The notes under the pieces were generated by a model. It saw only the letters and a list, made by a program, of their open reading frames with translations. It did not search any database and was not told the DNA's origin. 6,065 nt of DNA from JBJXHB01 sp046160725 (GTDB lineage Bacteria; Pseudomonadota; Gammaproteobacteria; Burkholderiales; Burkholderiaceae_C): positions 1-6,065 of the forward strand of contig JBJXHB010000179.1 of assembly GCA_046160725.1 (NCBI GenBank), read 5' to 3'. This document shows, piece after piece, positions 5,518 through 6,065 of the stretch. Within the stretch, counting starts at the first letter, position 1; every line of letters starts with the position of its first letter. The translations under genes were made by a program, and so were the position numbers.

Positions 5518-6065
5518 TGGTGGCTGCCGCCGCGTCCGCCGCACCCCTGCTGGAGGTGCGCGGCCTGGGTGTCACGCTGCAGACGGCGCGCGGCCCGGCC
5601 GACGCCCTGCGCGACGTGTCCTTCACGCTGCCGCGCGGCCGCACGCTGGGGCTGATCGGCGAGTCCGGCTGCGGCAAGAGCATCACCGCGCTGGCGCTGA
5701 TGGGCCTGCTGCCGGACGGCGCCCGGGTGCGCGGCTCGATCCGCTTCGACGGCCGCGAGCTGGTGGGTGTGGACGAGGCGCAGTGGTGCACGCTGCGCGG
5801 CGACCGCATCGGCATGGTGTTCCAGGAGCCGATGACGGCGCTGAACCCGCTGCACCCCATCGGCCGCCAGATCGGCGAGAGCCTTCGCCTGCACCGCGGC
5901 CTGGACGCCGGCGCGGCGCGCGCGCAGGCGCTGCGGCTGCTGGAGCGGGTGCAGCTGCCGCAGGCCGCACGGCGGCTGGACGCCTATCCGCACCAGCTCA
6001 GCGGCGGCCAGCGCCAGCGCGTGGTCATCGCCATTGCCCTGGCCTGCGGGCCGGACCTGCTGATC
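5517..6065 (+). CDS. Oligopeptide-type ABC importer ATP-binding protein (partial, 5' part only)
   Basis: The first 183 codons are present and the frame runs off the right edge. The protein begins with an Ala-rich leader, then the usual first strand (L-L-E-V-R-G-L-G-V at 11-19). Walker A is G-E-S-G-C-G-K-S at 48-55, the Q-loop glutamine is Q103 in V-F-Q-E-P-M-T-A-L-N-P, and the ABC signature L-S-G-G-Q is at 161-165. The window ends at C-G-P-D-L-L-I, just before the expected Walker B D-E-P-T. The Q-E-P-M-T-A-L-N-P form is characteristic of DppD/OppD-type ATPases that power peptide/nickel importers at the cytoplasmic face. The ATG at 5517 shares its A with the preceding stop (TGATG), indicating translational coupling. 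Whether the complete protein is a single ATPase or a fused double ATPase, as in YejF or GsiA, cannot be seen here. It is the likely energy-coupling partner of the two permeases upstream. Confidence 0.93.
   Translation, partial: MVAAAASAAPLLEVRGLGVTLQTARGPADALRDVSFTLPRGRTLGLIGESGCGKSITALALMGLLPDGARVRGSIRFDGRELVGVDEAQWCTLRGDRIGMVFQEPMTALNPLHPIGRQIGESLRLHRGLDAGAARAQALRLLERVQLPQAARRLDAYPHQLSGGQRQRVVIAIALACGPDLLI

Overview
The window is GC-rich bacterial chromosomal DNA (roughly 70% G+C by eye) with strong G/C bias at third codon positions, closely packed genes and short intergenic gaps. Codon use and protein style fit a high-GC proteobacterium. A Burkholderiales-type betaproteobacterium is my best guess, but this is inference, since there is no rRNA or other lineage marker. 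No tRNA, CRISPR array, insertion sequence, integrase or phage gene is visible.

The layout is two divergent gene groups separated by only 49 bp (2409-2457). The left group is on the minus strand, transcribed from about 2408 towards position 1. It holds an aldehyde dehydrogenase (2408-954) followed by a short-chain dehydrogenase/reductase (893-123). Both keep all the catalytic residues expected of their families and both look NAD-preferring. Together they could oxidise an alcohol and its aldehyde in sequence, or act at different points of one catabolic pathway. Positions 1-122 hold no confident gene.

The right group is on the plus strand, from 2458 to the right edge, and looks like a single operon. 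It holds two DppB/DppC-type ABC importer permeases overlapping by 8 nt (2458-3420 and 3413-4276), a cytoplasmic FrnE-like DsbA-family thiol oxidoreductase with a CPWC motif (4308-4976), a CYTH-domain protein of the 'class IV adenylate cyclase-like' type (4990-5517), and the first 183 codons of an oligopeptide-type ABC ATPase. The ATPase starts by a 1-nt stop/start overlap at 5517 and runs off the window just before its Walker B aspartate. No substrate-binding protein gene is in the window.

The enzymes and transporter may form one uptake-and-catabolism locus, with the importer bringing in a peptide-like or other small organic compound and the dehydrogenases processing it, but nothing in the sequence names the substrate. 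The most distinctive point is the placement of the FrnE-like and CYTH genes between the permeases and the ATPase of one importer. Otherwise these are members of well-known families, and I found no clearly new system.
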